A stretch of DNA of 64,000 nt from Brachybacterium sacelli (GTDB taxonomy: Bacteria; Actinomycetota; Actinomycetes; Actinomycetales; Dermabacteraceae). Below are positions 25,864-34,915 of this stretch, one piece after another. Numbering within the stretch: the first letter of the stretch is position 1; each line of letters starts with the position of its first letter. The stretch covers positions 186,001 to 250,000 of the forward strand of contig NZ_JAGIOD010000002.1 in NCBI RefSeq assembly GCF_017876545.1, in the 5' to 3' direction. The translations under genes and the position numbers were made by a program. The notes beneath the pieces are model-generated. The model was not told the DNA's origin and did not search any database. It was given only the letters and a program-made list of their open reading frames with translations.

Positions 25864-27270
25864 TCACCGTCCCGGATCGTACCTCCCGTAGGTCATCCGT
25901 CGCAGCAGCATCTCTGCGGGGCCGCGCAGGTTCCGGGAGCCCAACTGGGCGGCGATCGGCAGCGAGAGCAGCCACACCGCGAGGGCGATGCCGACGGCAC
26001 CCGCAGTGCTCAGGTGCACTCCGAGGCCGAGCCCCCAGCCGGCCATGATCGGCGCCAGCAGCAGCGACTGGAACAGGTAGAAGGTCAGCGACCGCTGGCC
26101 GACGGCGCTCAACGCACGCATCAGGGCCCCGGGCCGTCTCGTCGGCCGGGGGACGTCCTCGGCGGCCGGGATGCCGTAAGAGCGCTGTCCCGGGGGCAGT
26201 GCCGCCTCGTCCGCGGAGGCCGCCCGTCGGGCCTCGCGACGCGCCGACCGGTCCCGCGGCGTCACCTCGTAGGCGGTCGTGGCGACGGCCCGGCCCTCGA
26301 GACGAGCGGCGAGCAGACCGAAAGCTGCCGCGTAGCCGACCCCGCAGGCTGTTCCGGCCAAGGCGTTCAGGCCGCTGAACGCCCAGGGCACGCTCTCGGG
26401 CAGAGGGATCACGCCCACGTAGGTCAGGGCGTCGGGCAGCCCGCCGAGCCAACCCGCGGCGATACCGCCGAGAGCGACCCGGCGCAGCAGCGCGGTGTGC
26501 CGCCACGGCTCGTCCAGCACCCGGTGCCGCGCCGCGATCCATCCCAGCAGGATCGGGATCGGCGTACCCACCAGGGCGGAGGGCGCGACGCCCAGGACCC
26601 AGATCCCGAGCCGGGCGAGCACCGAGGGCAGATATGCCTGGCCGTAGGCCAGATCCCGCAGGAACGCGGTGCCGAAGGCGGCCGGGTCCATCGCAGCGGT
26701 CGCCTCGGGAGGGGCGAAGAGCACCAGCGTCAGAGCGCTGACCATGGAGAAGAGGGCGAACAGCGCCGCGATCCCGACCAGCACGGCGAGCCAGATGATC
26801 AGGGTGCGGGTGCGCCGGCCGAAGAAGATCCACACCAGCAGCAGCGCGGCGACCGCGTAGGCCCCGAGGATGTCCCCGTAGAACAGAAGGGCGGCGTGCA
26901 GGAGTCCCAGCAGGAGCATGGCCCAGTGGCGTCGGCGCATCATCACCCGCACGATGCGCGGCTCCATGCCGCGGTCCACGCGTGAGCGGTAGAACTGCAC
27001 CATCCCGTAGCCGAACAGGAAGGCGAACAGCGGCATCGCACGATGGTCGACGGCGACCGTCATCACGAACTGCACGGCGGTGTCGATGGCGCTGCGGGCC
27101 GGGACGTGCGGGCTCATCCCGACGGAGCCGTCATGGCCCCACAGGTACCAGGACACGTTGGCGATCGCGATCAGCGCCAGCATCAGCCCGCGAGCGATGT
27201 CAGGGGCCAGCGATCGGGGTGGTGCAGGGGGAGCGGGAGACGCGGGCGGGACGGTGGCCGAGCTGGTCAC
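25864..27270 (-). CDS. DUF418-domain membrane protein
   Basis: A 468-residue polytopic protein with 9-10 hydrophobic segments. The N-terminal APDIARGLMLALIAIANV and the MPLFAFLFGYGMVQFYRSRV region are typical of the YeiB/DUF418 family, related to membrane acyltransferases. The C-terminal DUF418 part contains VGQRSLTFYLFQSLLLAPIM. A charged, probably cytoplasmic loop (about 335-385) is longer than usual. The GTG start at 27270 has GAGAGG upstream. The role is unknown; the family is proposed to transport or modify envelope lipids. Confidence 0.85.
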   Translation of the reverse strand: MTSSATVPPASPAPPAPPRSLAPDIARGLMLALIAIANVSWYLWGHDGSVGMSPHVPARSAIDTAVQFVMTVAVDHRAMPLFAFLFGYGMVQFYRSRVDRGMEPRIVRVMMRRRHWAMLLLGLLHAALLFYGDILGAYAVAALLLVWIFFGRRTRTLIIWLAVLVGIAALFALFSMVSALTLVLFAPPEATAAMDPAAFGTAFLRDLAYGQAYLPSVLARLGIWVLGVAPSALVGTPIPILLGWIAARHRVLDEPWRHTALLRRVALGGIAAGWLGGLPDALTYVGVIPLPESVPWAFSGLNALAGTACGVGYAAAFGLLAARLEGRAVATTAYEVTPRDRSARREARRAASADEAALPPGQRSYGIPAAEDVPRPTRRPGALMRALSAVGQRSLTFYLFQSLLLAPIMAGWGLGLGVHLSTAGAVGIALAVWLLSLPIAAQLGSRNLRGPAEMLLRRMTYGRYDPGR

Positions 27271-27461
27271 GTCGAGACCTCTCTGTGCGGCGAGGTCCCC
27301 GCGGTCGGCGGGAACTCTTGCGCGGAGTGTGTGCGTCGAACCTATGCGCTCGCCCGTGCGATGTCGCGCGACGAAAGTCGCCTGAGTGTCATGGCCGGGC
27401 CGGGACGACTGTCAGGGGCTCCGGCCCGGTCGCCCGCACCGCGCCGAGGAATCCCAAGGAG

Positions 27462-27486
27462 TCGAACAATGATCAATATGATGAAC
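27462..27486 (-). promoter_or_regulatory. Operator candidate, copy 1 (IclR module)
   Basis: A 25-bp element read on the minus strand as GTTCATCATATTG then ATCATTGTTCGA. It matches 19 of 25 positions of the element at 29522-29546. It lies 82 bases upstream of the hydroxyacid dehydrogenase gene in an otherwise empty 297-base gap (27271-27567). Confidence 0.55.
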
Positions 27487-27567
27487 GGCTGTGTAGGGTG
27501 ATGGCGGTGCCGCAGCCCGGTGCCCCTGCCGCCCGCAGGTCGTCGATGTGGAGCACAGGAGCTCACC

Positions 27568-28662
27568 ATGAACCCTACTGTCACCCCGGAACAGGCCCCC
27601 GACGGCGAGATCGGACCAGCACGGCCCCGGGTCGTGATCGCCGTGGATCTCCCGGAGGAGCTGTGCCAGCAGATCCAGCAGCAGGTGCCGGAGGTGGACG
27701 TCGTCTGGGACCACTCCCTGTACCGGCCGCGGCGCGGACCGGCCGACTGGGGCGGCGACCCGGCGCATCGACGCACTGCCGAGGAGGGGGTCGCCTATGA
27801 GCGGATGGTCGATTCGGCCGACGTGCTGTTCAGCCTCCCGGATGTCGATCCCGCGGCCCTGGCCCGGACCGTCCGCGCCAATCCGCGCCTGCGCTGGGTC
27901 CAGGCGATGGCAGCGGGCGGCGGTGCGCAGCTGCGAGCCGCCGGGCTCCGGGCCGACGAGCTGGACCGGGTCGCGGTGACGACGTCCGCAGGAGTCCATG
28001 GCGCACCCCTGGCCGAGTTCGCCGTGTTCGGGGTGCTGGCGGGGGCCAAGTCGCTGCCGCGCCTGCTCACGCAGCAGCGTGCGCACCAGTGGAGCGAGCG
28101 CTGGGAGATGTCGCAGCTCGAGGAGATGACGGTCCTGGTCCTCGGGCTCGGCGGGATCGGGCAGGCCTGTGCGCAGAAGTTCGCCGCGCTGGGCTGCCGT
28201 GTCCTGGGCACCTCGCGAAGCGGCGCCCCCGTCCCGCACGTGGACGAGCTGGTGCCGGCGGATGAGCTCGTGCGGGCCGCCGCCCGGGCCGATGCCATCG
28301 TCGTCACGCTGCCCGGGACCGCCTCGACCGAGGGCCTGGTGGGAGCGGAGCTGCTCGACGCCGTGCGGCCGGGCACGGTGCTGGTCAACGTCGGGCGCGG
28401 CACCGTGGTGGACGAGAGCGCCCTGGTGGACGCGTTGGAGCGCGGCGGGATCGGCTTCGCCGCGCTGGACGTGACCGCCACCGAACCGCTGCCCGCCACG
28501 AGCCCGCTGTGGGATCATCCGAATGTCCTGATCAGTCCGCACACCGCCGCACTCTCCTCGGCCGAGGAAGCGCGGATCGTGAAGCTGTTCATCGACAACC
28601 TGCGCCGTCATCTCGAGGGCCGGGAGCTGCGAAACGTCGTCGACACCGTGGAGTTCTACTGA
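27568..28662 (+). CDS. D-2-hydroxyacid dehydrogenase family protein
   Basis: An NAD(P)-dependent oxidoreductase acting on D-2-hydroxyacids or the matching 2-oxoacids (glyoxylate/hydroxypyruvate reductase type). The 364 residues include the Rossmann motif GLGGIG (193-198) and the catalytic set Arg277 (NVGRGTVVDE), Glu306 (ATEPLP) and His325 (ISPHTA). The AGGAG site precedes the ATG. The gene is followed 3 bases later by an IclR regulator and then an MHS transporter, suggesting uptake and oxidation of one organic acid. The substrate is not determinable from sequence. Confidence 0.9.
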   Translation: MNPTVTPEQAPDGEIGPARPRVVIAVDLPEELCQQIQQQVPEVDVVWDHSLYRPRRGPADWGGDPAHRRTAEEGVAYERMVDSADVLFSLPDVDPAALARTVRANPRLRWVQAMAAGGGAQLRAAGLRADELDRVAVTTSAGVHGAPLAEFAVFGVLAGAKSLPRLLTQQRAHQWSERWEMSQLEEMTVLVLGLGGIGQACAQKFAALGCRVLGTSRSGAPVPHVDELVPADELVRAAARADAIVVTLPGTASTEGLVGAELLDAVRPGTVLVNVGRGTVVDESALVDALERGGIGFAALDVTATEPLPATSPLWDHPNVLISPHTAALSSAEEARIVKLFIDNLRRHLEGRELRNVVDTVEFY

Positions 28663-28665
28663 GCC

Positions 28666-29445
28666 ATGAGCGATCCCAGGGACCCCTCGCCCGCCATCAC
28701 CCGAGGGCTGCGCATCCTCGAGGTGCTCGAGTCGGCGGCCGGGAACCCCCAGACCCTCTCCGACATCGCCCGCGCCGTCGGCATCGCGAAGTCCTCGGCC
28801 TCCAACCTCTGCGCCGCCCTGGAGAAGGAGCGGATGATCCAGCGGGTGGAGAGCGGGTACCGGCTGGGGATGCGCACCGCCGAGCTGGGCGGAGCCTTCG
28901 CCCTCCAGTTCAACCAGGTCCGCGAGTTCTTCACCCTCGTGGAAGCGGATCCGGAGCTGTCCGAGCACGTCGTCCAGATCGCCACCCGGCTCGAGGCCGA
29001 CGCCGTCTACCTCGCGCGTCACGAGGGTCGTCGCTACCGCCTCGGCACCCCGCTGGGCTCCCGCCTGCCGCTGGTCTACTGCGCGGTCGGCACCGCGATG
29101 CTCCTCAAGGAGCCCGATGAGCAGATCGCCCCTCTGCTCCGGAAGGACGCACTGCGACCGCCCACCGCACAGTCCTCCCGGGACGCCGCCGAGATCAGCG
29201 CGCGGATCCGGCGTGCCCGGGAGGCGGGGTACGCCGTCGATCGTGGGGAGTCCTTCGAGGGGGTCCACGGCGTCGCGGCCCCCCTGGAACCGTGGCGGCC
29301 GGGCGATCCGCCGATGGCGATCGGGGTGGCGCTGCCGGCCGACGAGGCCGACGAGGCGACCATCGAGCGCATCGGGGCGGCCGTCCTCCGCGTGACACAG
29401 CGACTGACGAACCCGCTGGCGCGACGACCGCAGACCACGGACTGA
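28666..29445 (+). CDS. IclR-family transcriptional regulator
   Basis: 259 residues: N-terminal winged helix (ITRGLRILEVLESAAG through KSSASNLCAALEKERMIQRV) and a C-terminal effector-binding domain (about 85-250) with the family pattern LPLVYCAVGTAML and AGYAVDRGESFEGVHGVAAPL. The start is 3 bases after the dehydrogenase stop, so the two genes are coupled. It likely controls the dehydrogenase and the downstream transporter through the shared 25-bp elements at 27462 and 29522. Confidence 0.92.
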   Translation: MSDPRDPSPAITRGLRILEVLESAAGNPQTLSDIARAVGIAKSSASNLCAALEKERMIQRVESGYRLGMRTAELGGAFALQFNQVREFFTLVEADPELSEHVVQIATRLEADAVYLARHEGRRYRLGTPLGSRLPLVYCAVGTAMLLKEPDEQIAPLLRKDALRPPTAQSSRDAAEISARIRRAREAGYAVDRGESFEGVHGVAAPLEPWRPGDPPMAIGVALPADEADEATIERIGAAVLRVTQRLTNPLARRPQTTD

Positions 29446-29453
29446 GCGCCCCT

Positions 29454-29492
29454 GGACCGGCCCCGCCCCGATTCTTCGGGCGGGGCCGGTCC
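29454..29492 (+). terminator. Terminator after the IclR gene
   Basis: A perfect 15-bp stem (29454-29468 with 29478-29492) with a 9-nt loop begins 8 bases after the IclR stop. It makes the transporter gene downstream an independent unit. Confidence 0.85.
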
Positions 29493-29521
29493 GTCTCCCG
29501 GGGACGACGGGCCCGCTCAAT

Positions 29522-29546
29522 GTTCAACAGGTTGCACATCGTTCGA
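29522..29546 (+). promoter_or_regulatory. Operator candidate, copy 2 (IclR module)
   Basis: GTTCAACAGGTTG then CACATCGTTCGA, 25 bp, in an AT-richer stretch 79 bases upstream of the MHS transporter. It matches the minus-strand element at 27462-27486 at 19 of 25 positions. Both end in GTTCGA. Confidence 0.55.
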
Positions 29547-29625
29547 AAAAGAGTACGTTGGCCGCAGTGAACGTGACCGGGGCCCGCGGCTGACGCGGCC
29601 CGCGATCCACATCGAAGGAGATGTC

Positions 29626-31119
29626 GTGAGCTCGACACACCACGGTCCCCGCGCCCAGGGCGCGGCGACGATGTCCCAGGCGGAGTACTCCGCGAACCTC
29701 CAGAGGGCGACCCTCTCCTCGAGCGTGGGCAGCGCGCTGGAGTACTTCGACTTCGCCATGTACGGCTTGATGACCGCCCTGGTCTTCGACCGCCTGTTCT
29801 TCTCGACCGACCATCCCGCGATGGCGACCGTCGCCGCTTTCGGCGTCTACGGCGTCGGCTTCCTGGCCCGCCCCTTCGGTGGACTGTTCTTCGGCACCAT
29901 CGGTGACCGCATCGGGCGCCGGTGGGTCCTGGTGGCGACGATCCTGCTCATGGGTGGGGCCTCGACCCTGATCGGCGTGCTGCCCACCTACGAGCAGGTC
30001 GGCATGCTGGCGCCGGCCCTGCTGGTGCTCCTGCGGCTCGCCCAGGGCTTCGGGGCAGGGGCGGAACAGGCAGGGGCCACCGTGCTCATGGCCGAGTACG
30101 CCCCCGTCCGGCGCCGCGGATTCTTCTCGGCCCTGCCGTTCATCGGCATCCAGGCGGGAACTCTGCTCGCCTCCGTCGTGTTCTTCCTGCTCACCCTGAT
30201 GCCGGACGAGGCGTTCCTGGCCTGGGGCTGGAGGCTTCCGTTCCTGGCCTCGGCGGGCCTAATCCTCATCGCCCTGTTCATCCGCGCCAAGCTCCGCGAG
30301 ACGCCCTCCTTCATCCAGCTCGAGAAGCAGGAGCAGATCGCCGAGCGCCCGGTCCGGGAGATCTTCACCCGGGGGCGCGCCGGGGTCGTCGTCGGCATCG
30401 GCCTGCGCATGGCCGAGAACGGCGGCTCCTACATGTTCCAGTCGATCGCGCTGGCCTTCGTGACCTCGGCGGCCATCGGGATGGATCGCGGCCTGGTCAC
30501 CTGGGGCGTCACCCTCGGCTCCCTGATCGGGATCTTCTCGGTGCCGTTGACCGGACGGATCTCGGACCGTATCGGTCGGGTGCCCATGTACCGGTTCGGC
30601 GCCGTGTTCATGCTGGTCTTCAGCTTCCCGGCCTGGTACCTGCTCTCGCTCGGCAACGAGTACGTCGCGATCGCCGTGATCGCGGTGGGCCTCGGCGTGG
30701 CCGTCAACTCGATGCTCGGCCCGCAGTGCGCGATGCTGCCGGAGCTGTTCGGCAACCGGCACCGCTACCTCGGCGTGGCCATGGCGCGGGAGCTCTCCGC
30801 CGTGCTGGCCGGGGGACTGGCGGGCGTGCTCGGCGCCGCGCTGCTGGCCTGGACCGGAGGGAACTGGGTGGTCCTGGCCATCTACATGGCGACCCTCGCG
30901 GCCATCACCACCGCCTCGACCTTCCTGGTCCCCGAGACCCGGGCACGCGACCTCCTGCGCACGGAGGACGCCCTGCGCATCTCGGAGACCGAGCGCGACA
31001 CCGCCACGGATCTCACCTTCTCCGCGGCCGACGGGGGTGGGCCGGGCGAGGGCGGAGGTGTCCGAAGCCACCGCGCCGGGGCGCGGAGCCTCGGCGCGTT
31101 GGACGGGCCCTCTGCCTAG
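29626..31119 (+). CDS. MFS transporter, metabolite:H+ symporter (MHS) family
   Basis: A proton-coupled organic-acid importer of about 497 residues with 12 hydrophobic segments. Family signatures are SSVGSALEYFDFAMYGLMT at the first helix, GFLARPFGGLFFGTIGDRIGRR after helix 2, and the RLAQGFGAGAEQAGATVLMAE motif of helix 4-5. The GTG start at 29626 has AAGGAG 7 nt upstream. The last 60 residues are Gly/Arg-rich and nonconserved. Context with a 2-hydroxyacid dehydrogenase suggests a hydroxy- or keto-acid substrate. Confidence 0.92.
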   Translation: MSSTHHGPRAQGAATMSQAEYSANLQRATLSSSVGSALEYFDFAMYGLMTALVFDRLFFSTDHPAMATVAAFGVYGVGFLARPFGGLFFGTIGDRIGRRWVLVATILLMGGASTLIGVLPTYEQVGMLAPALLVLLRLAQGFGAGAEQAGATVLMAEYAPVRRRGFFSALPFIGIQAGTLLASVVFFLLTLMPDEAFLAWGWRLPFLASAGLILIALFIRAKLRETPSFIQLEKQEQIAERPVREIFTRGRAGVVVGIGLRMAENGGSYMFQSIALAFVTSAAIGMDRGLVTWGVTLGSLIGIFSVPLTGRISDRIGRVPMYRFGAVFMLVFSFPAWYLLSLGNEYVAIAVIAVGLGVAVNSMLGPQCAMLPELFGNRHRYLGVAMARELSAVLAGGLAGVLGAALLAWTGGNWVVLAIYMATLAAITTASTFLVPETRARDLLRTEDALRISETERDTATDLTFSAADGGGPGEGGGVRSHRAGARSLGALDGPSA

Positions 31120-31149
31120 ACTGGAGCGCACCCGACCCGAACCCCCTGA

Positions 31150-32136
<987 letters not shown>

Positions 32137-32185
32137 TCCTCACGCTCTGCGGGCGCTGCCCGTGATGTGCCGCCCGCAGCGCGAT

Positions 32186-32217
32186 GACGGCGCCGGACCC
32201 GATGGTCCGGCGCCGTC
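32186..32217 (+). terminator. Terminator after nrdF
   Basis: A perfect 14-bp stem (32186-32199 with 32204-32217) closes a CGAT loop, 50 bases past the nrdF stop. Confidence 0.8.
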
Positions 32218-32421
32218 GTCATGTCCGGACCCGGACGGACGCTCTGCTACTGCGCCGTTTTCCGCCCGCCCCGACAGAATCCTTGCCCCGACCGCCGACG
32301 GACCGGGCGGTCGCGTCGTTGACCTGCGCAGATGTGTGGGGTGTTCGCCTTCTCGGAGGTTCGCGGCGCACACTGCCCATGCATCACCTTCCCCTTCCCC
32401 GCACAGTGAGGACAGAAGATC

Positions 32422-32706
32422 ATGGGACTTCTCTGGCTCATCATCTCGTGGATCATCATCGGCGGCATCATCGGACTTCTCGCCAGGGCGCTCATGCCCG
32501 GCAAGCAGAGCATGGGCCTCGGCAAGACGATCATCCTGGGTGTCATCGGCGCGATCGTCGGCGGATTCATCGGTGGCATCTTCGGTGGTAACGGGATCGG
32601 CGGCATCATGGACAACCCGTGGAGCCTCGGCACGATCCTGCTGTCCATCATCGGCGCCATCATCGTGATGGCCGTCTACGGCCTGATCACCAAGAACCGC
32701 GACTGA
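32422..32706 (+). CDS. GlsB/YeaQ/YmgE-family membrane protein
   Basis: A 94-residue membrane protein with three hydrophobic helices separated by PGKQSMGLG and NPWSLG turns. The glycine pattern IIGGIIGLLARALMPGK and GAIVGGFIGGIFGG is the signature of the transglycosylase-associated/GlsB family, often induced by envelope or alkaline stress in other bacteria. Monocistronic, with a hairpin downstream. The gap 32218-32421 shows no gene. Confidence 0.92.
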   Translation: MGLLWLIISWIIIGGIIGLLARALMPGKQSMGLGKTIILGVIGAIVGGFIGGIFGGNGIGGIMDNPWSLGTILLSIIGAIIVMAVYGLITKNRD

Positions 32707-32728
32707 CCTCGCCTCGCCCCGGCGTCAC

Positions 32729-32764
32729 GACGGCGCCGTCCCGGACCGCCGGGGCGGCGCCGTC
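32729..32764 (+). terminator. Terminator after the GlsB-family gene
   Basis: GACGGCGCCG (32729-32738) pairs with CGGCGCCGTC (32755-32764). Inside, CCCGG can pair with CCGGG. It is located 23 bases past the stop. Confidence 0.7.
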
Positions 32765-32825
32765 CTGGTGCGGTGGGCAGGAGACACGGCGAGGCCACTG
32801 AGCGCGACCGGAGCCGGGCCGTCGC

Positions 32826-33497
32826 TCAGGAGGACCCTTCGGCCTCGAGCGGGACGTCCGCCGTCCGTCGCCCGGCGTCGTGGACCGCGATTCGTCCGGA
32901 GGACCACCGGGCGGTGTCTGCCTGCAGGGAGCCCAGGTCCTCGGGAGCCACCAGCGCCGTCAGCGTCGCGGCGCGGGAGGAATAGGCCGTGGGCCGGACC
33001 TCGGCTCCGTGCCCGGCGGCCCAGAGCCGGATCGCGTTCTCGGCCAGGCCGACCTCCGCCGGCGACACCTCGAGCTCGGCGACGATCAGCGAGGTGCGGC
33101 GCCGCAGGGTGGCGGCGGCAACGGCCTGCTCGACGCCCGCTGTGTAGGCGCGCACCAGGCCACCGGCGCCCAGCTTGATCCCCCCGAAGTAGCGGATGAC
33201 GATCGCGAGGGTGTCGACCAGCCCGGCGTGCAGCAGAGACTGCAGCATCGGCATCCCGGCGGTGCCGGAGGGCTCCCCGTCGTCGCTGGAACGGTTGACC
33301 TCCGCCCGCTGCTCCGTCTCGCCGAGCACCAGCGCCGTGCAGTGGTGGCGGGCATCGGGGTGCTCGCGTCGCGCCGCGCGGACCAGGGCATCGACCTGGT
33401 CGAGGTCCTCCACCCGGTGCAACCGGGTGAGGAATCGGGAGCGCTTCTCGACGAGCTCGGTCTCGACGTCGGCGGCGAGCACGAGGGGATCCGGCAT
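32826..33497 (-). CDS. YigZ/IMPACT-family protein
   Basis: 223 residues. The N-terminal UPF0029 domain carries KSRFLTRLHRVE, the DARHHCTALVLGE segment, and the signature SSDDGEPSGTAGMPMLQSL followed by VIRYFGGIKLGAGGLVRAYT. The C-terminal DUF1949-like domain is shorter and less conserved. In bacteria the family is linked to translation or stress, but no biochemical role is settled. The start at 33497 is the first ATG matching the homologous N-terminus. Confidence 0.92.
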   Translation of the reverse strand: MPDPLVLAADVETELVEKRSRFLTRLHRVEDLDQVDALVRAARREHPDARHHCTALVLGETEQRAEVNRSSDDGEPSGTAGMPMLQSLLHAGLVDTLAIVIRYFGGIKLGAGGLVRAYTAGVEQAVAAATLRRRTSLIVAELEVSPAEVGLAENAIRLWAAGHGAEVRPTAYSSRAATLTALVAPEDLGSLQADTARWSSGRIAVHDAGRRTADVPLEAEGSS

Positions 33498-33587
33498 GGG
33501 CTCAAGTCTAGGTGGGGCCGGCGCACCGGGCGCTACGCTGGGCCCACCTGCCTCGCGGCCCCCGTCCGAACCTCCAGGAGGATCCCT

Positions 33588-34184
33588 GTGACCGTCCCCA
33601 GCTCTGCGCCTCAGCCGGCCCCGAACCCGTACGGATCCCCGGGCACGGCCCCCGCCCCGGCGCCGAGGAAGGCCGGCGGGGCGCCGATGATCCTGATCAT
33701 CGTCGGCGGCGTGATCCTGGTGGCGAGCGTGGTGGTGGGCATCGTGCTGGCGGTGATCGGCATCGGCAGCACCGCCGGTGGGATCAGCGACATCGAGGTC
33801 CTCGACAGCGGCTCCGGGAGCATCACCGCCGAGGAGGGCGATGTGCTGCAGCTCTACGCCGAGGAGGGCACCGGGCAGCCGGTCTGCCAGGTCGCCGGAC
33901 CGTCGGCCGGGGCGATCGGCGAGGGTGTGGACCAGAGCAGCTCCACCACGATCGACGGCCGGATGTGGGAGTCCTTCGACTCGGTGACCGCGAACGAGGC
34001 CGGTGAGTACATCATCGACTGCGCGGGCACCCCGGTCGCCGTCGGCCCACCCGTCTCCATCGGCGGCATCTTCGGCGCGGTCGGCGGGATCCTGCTCGGC
34101 GTCGCCGGTGGGTTCGTCGGCTTCGTGCTCCTCGTGATCGGCGTGATCCTGCTGATCGTGCGCAAGCGTGCGACCGCGGCCTGA
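33588..34184 (+). CDS. Two-helix membrane protein, 198 aa, unknown function
   Basis: A proline/alanine-rich cytoplasmic N-terminus (about 1-33, PSSAPQPAPNPYGSPG) leads to one strong helix (PMILIIVGGVILVASVVVGI). A roughly 100-residue external domain follows with two cysteines (Cys in PVCQVAGP and IIDCAGTP, possibly disulfide-bonded). A terminal helix pair ends in RKRATAA. The GTG start at 33588 has AGGAGG 7 nt upstream. The extracellular domain has a beta-rich look, but no family is recognised. Confidence 0.75.
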   Translation: MTVPSSAPQPAPNPYGSPGTAPAPAPRKAGGAPMILIIVGGVILVASVVVGIVLAVIGIGSTAGGISDIEVLDSGSGSITAEEGDVLQLYAEEGTGQPVCQVAGPSAGAIGEGVDQSSSTTIDGRMWESFDSVTANEAGEYIIDCAGTPVAVGPPVSIGGIFGAVGGILLGVAGGFVGFVLLVIGVILLIVRKRATAA

Positions 34185-34325
34185 CCGCCGCACGGCCGAG
34201 GCCTGACGGGCACCGGACGGCCGCCTGGTCGGCAGGGGACCGGCGCCGGACGGGCGCGGGACTGCGCGGGTCGGCGCTGGTACGGCGTCAGGCCCCCGCA
34301 CCGCGGCCGGCTCCCGCACGACGAC

Positions 34326-34368
34326 GGAGGGGCCCATCCGGAGCGTGATGCTCCCGGTGGGCCCCTCC
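34326..34368 (-). terminator. Terminator after ectC
   Basis: GGAGGGGCCCA (34326-34336) pairs with TGGGCCCCTCC (34358-34368), with inner pairing CCGG/CCGG and AGC/GCT. It lies 40 bases after the ectC stop on the minus strand. Confidence 0.75.
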
Positions 34369-34408
34369 TCGCGCGTCAGCTTCCGTGGCGCGGCGACGCG
34401 GGCGCGGC

Positions 34409-34801
34409 TCAGGCGTCCTCGGTCACCAGCGGGTAGACGCCGTTCTCGTCGTGCACCTCGCGGCCGGTCACCGGCGGGTTGAACACGCACACGCACTTGA
34501 TCTCGGTGCGCGGGCGCACGATGTGCTTGTCGTGGTCGTTGAGCAGGTAGAGGCTGCCGGGGGCGAGCTGGTGCTTCTCGCCGGTGGCCAGGTCCTCGAT
34601 CTCGCCCTCGCCCTGGGTGATGAACACGGCCTCGATGTGGTTGGCGTACCAGAAGTAGCTCTCGGTCCCGGCGTACAGGGTGGTCTCGTGGACCGAGAAG
34701 CCGACGCCCTCCTTGGCCAGGATGATGCGCTTGGAGCGCCAGTTCTCCGACTTGATGTCGGCGTCGGTGTCGGTGACCTCGTCGAGGGTGCGGACGAGCA
34801 T
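34409..34801 (-). CDS. ectC: L-ectoine synthase
   Basis: Cyclises N-gamma-acetyl-diaminobutyrate to ectoine, the last step of this osmolyte pathway. The 130 residues form a cupin with the family start [16 protein letters not shown] and the motifs [39 protein letters not shown] and [14 protein letters not shown], which hold the metal and substrate residues. It is the third gene of ectABC, 114 bases after ectB. No ectD hydroxylase gene follows, so the product should be ectoine rather than hydroxyectoine unless ectD is elsewhere. Confidence 0.97.
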   Translation of the reverse strand: MLVRTLDEVTDTDADIKSENWRSKRIILAKEGVGFSVHETTLYAGTESYFWYANHIEAVFITQGEGEIEDLATGEKHQLAPGSLYLLNDHDKHIVRPRTEIKCVCVFNPPVTGREVHDENGVYPLVTEDA

Positions 34802-34915
34802 GGAGTTACCTCTTTTCGTGGATGAACGGGTCTTCGGTCCTCGGGTCCTGAGCAGGCGCTCAGGGACGTCGGCCCGCCCCGGAGGACGGGGCGGGCCGAC
34901 GGGGAGTGGGGCGGC

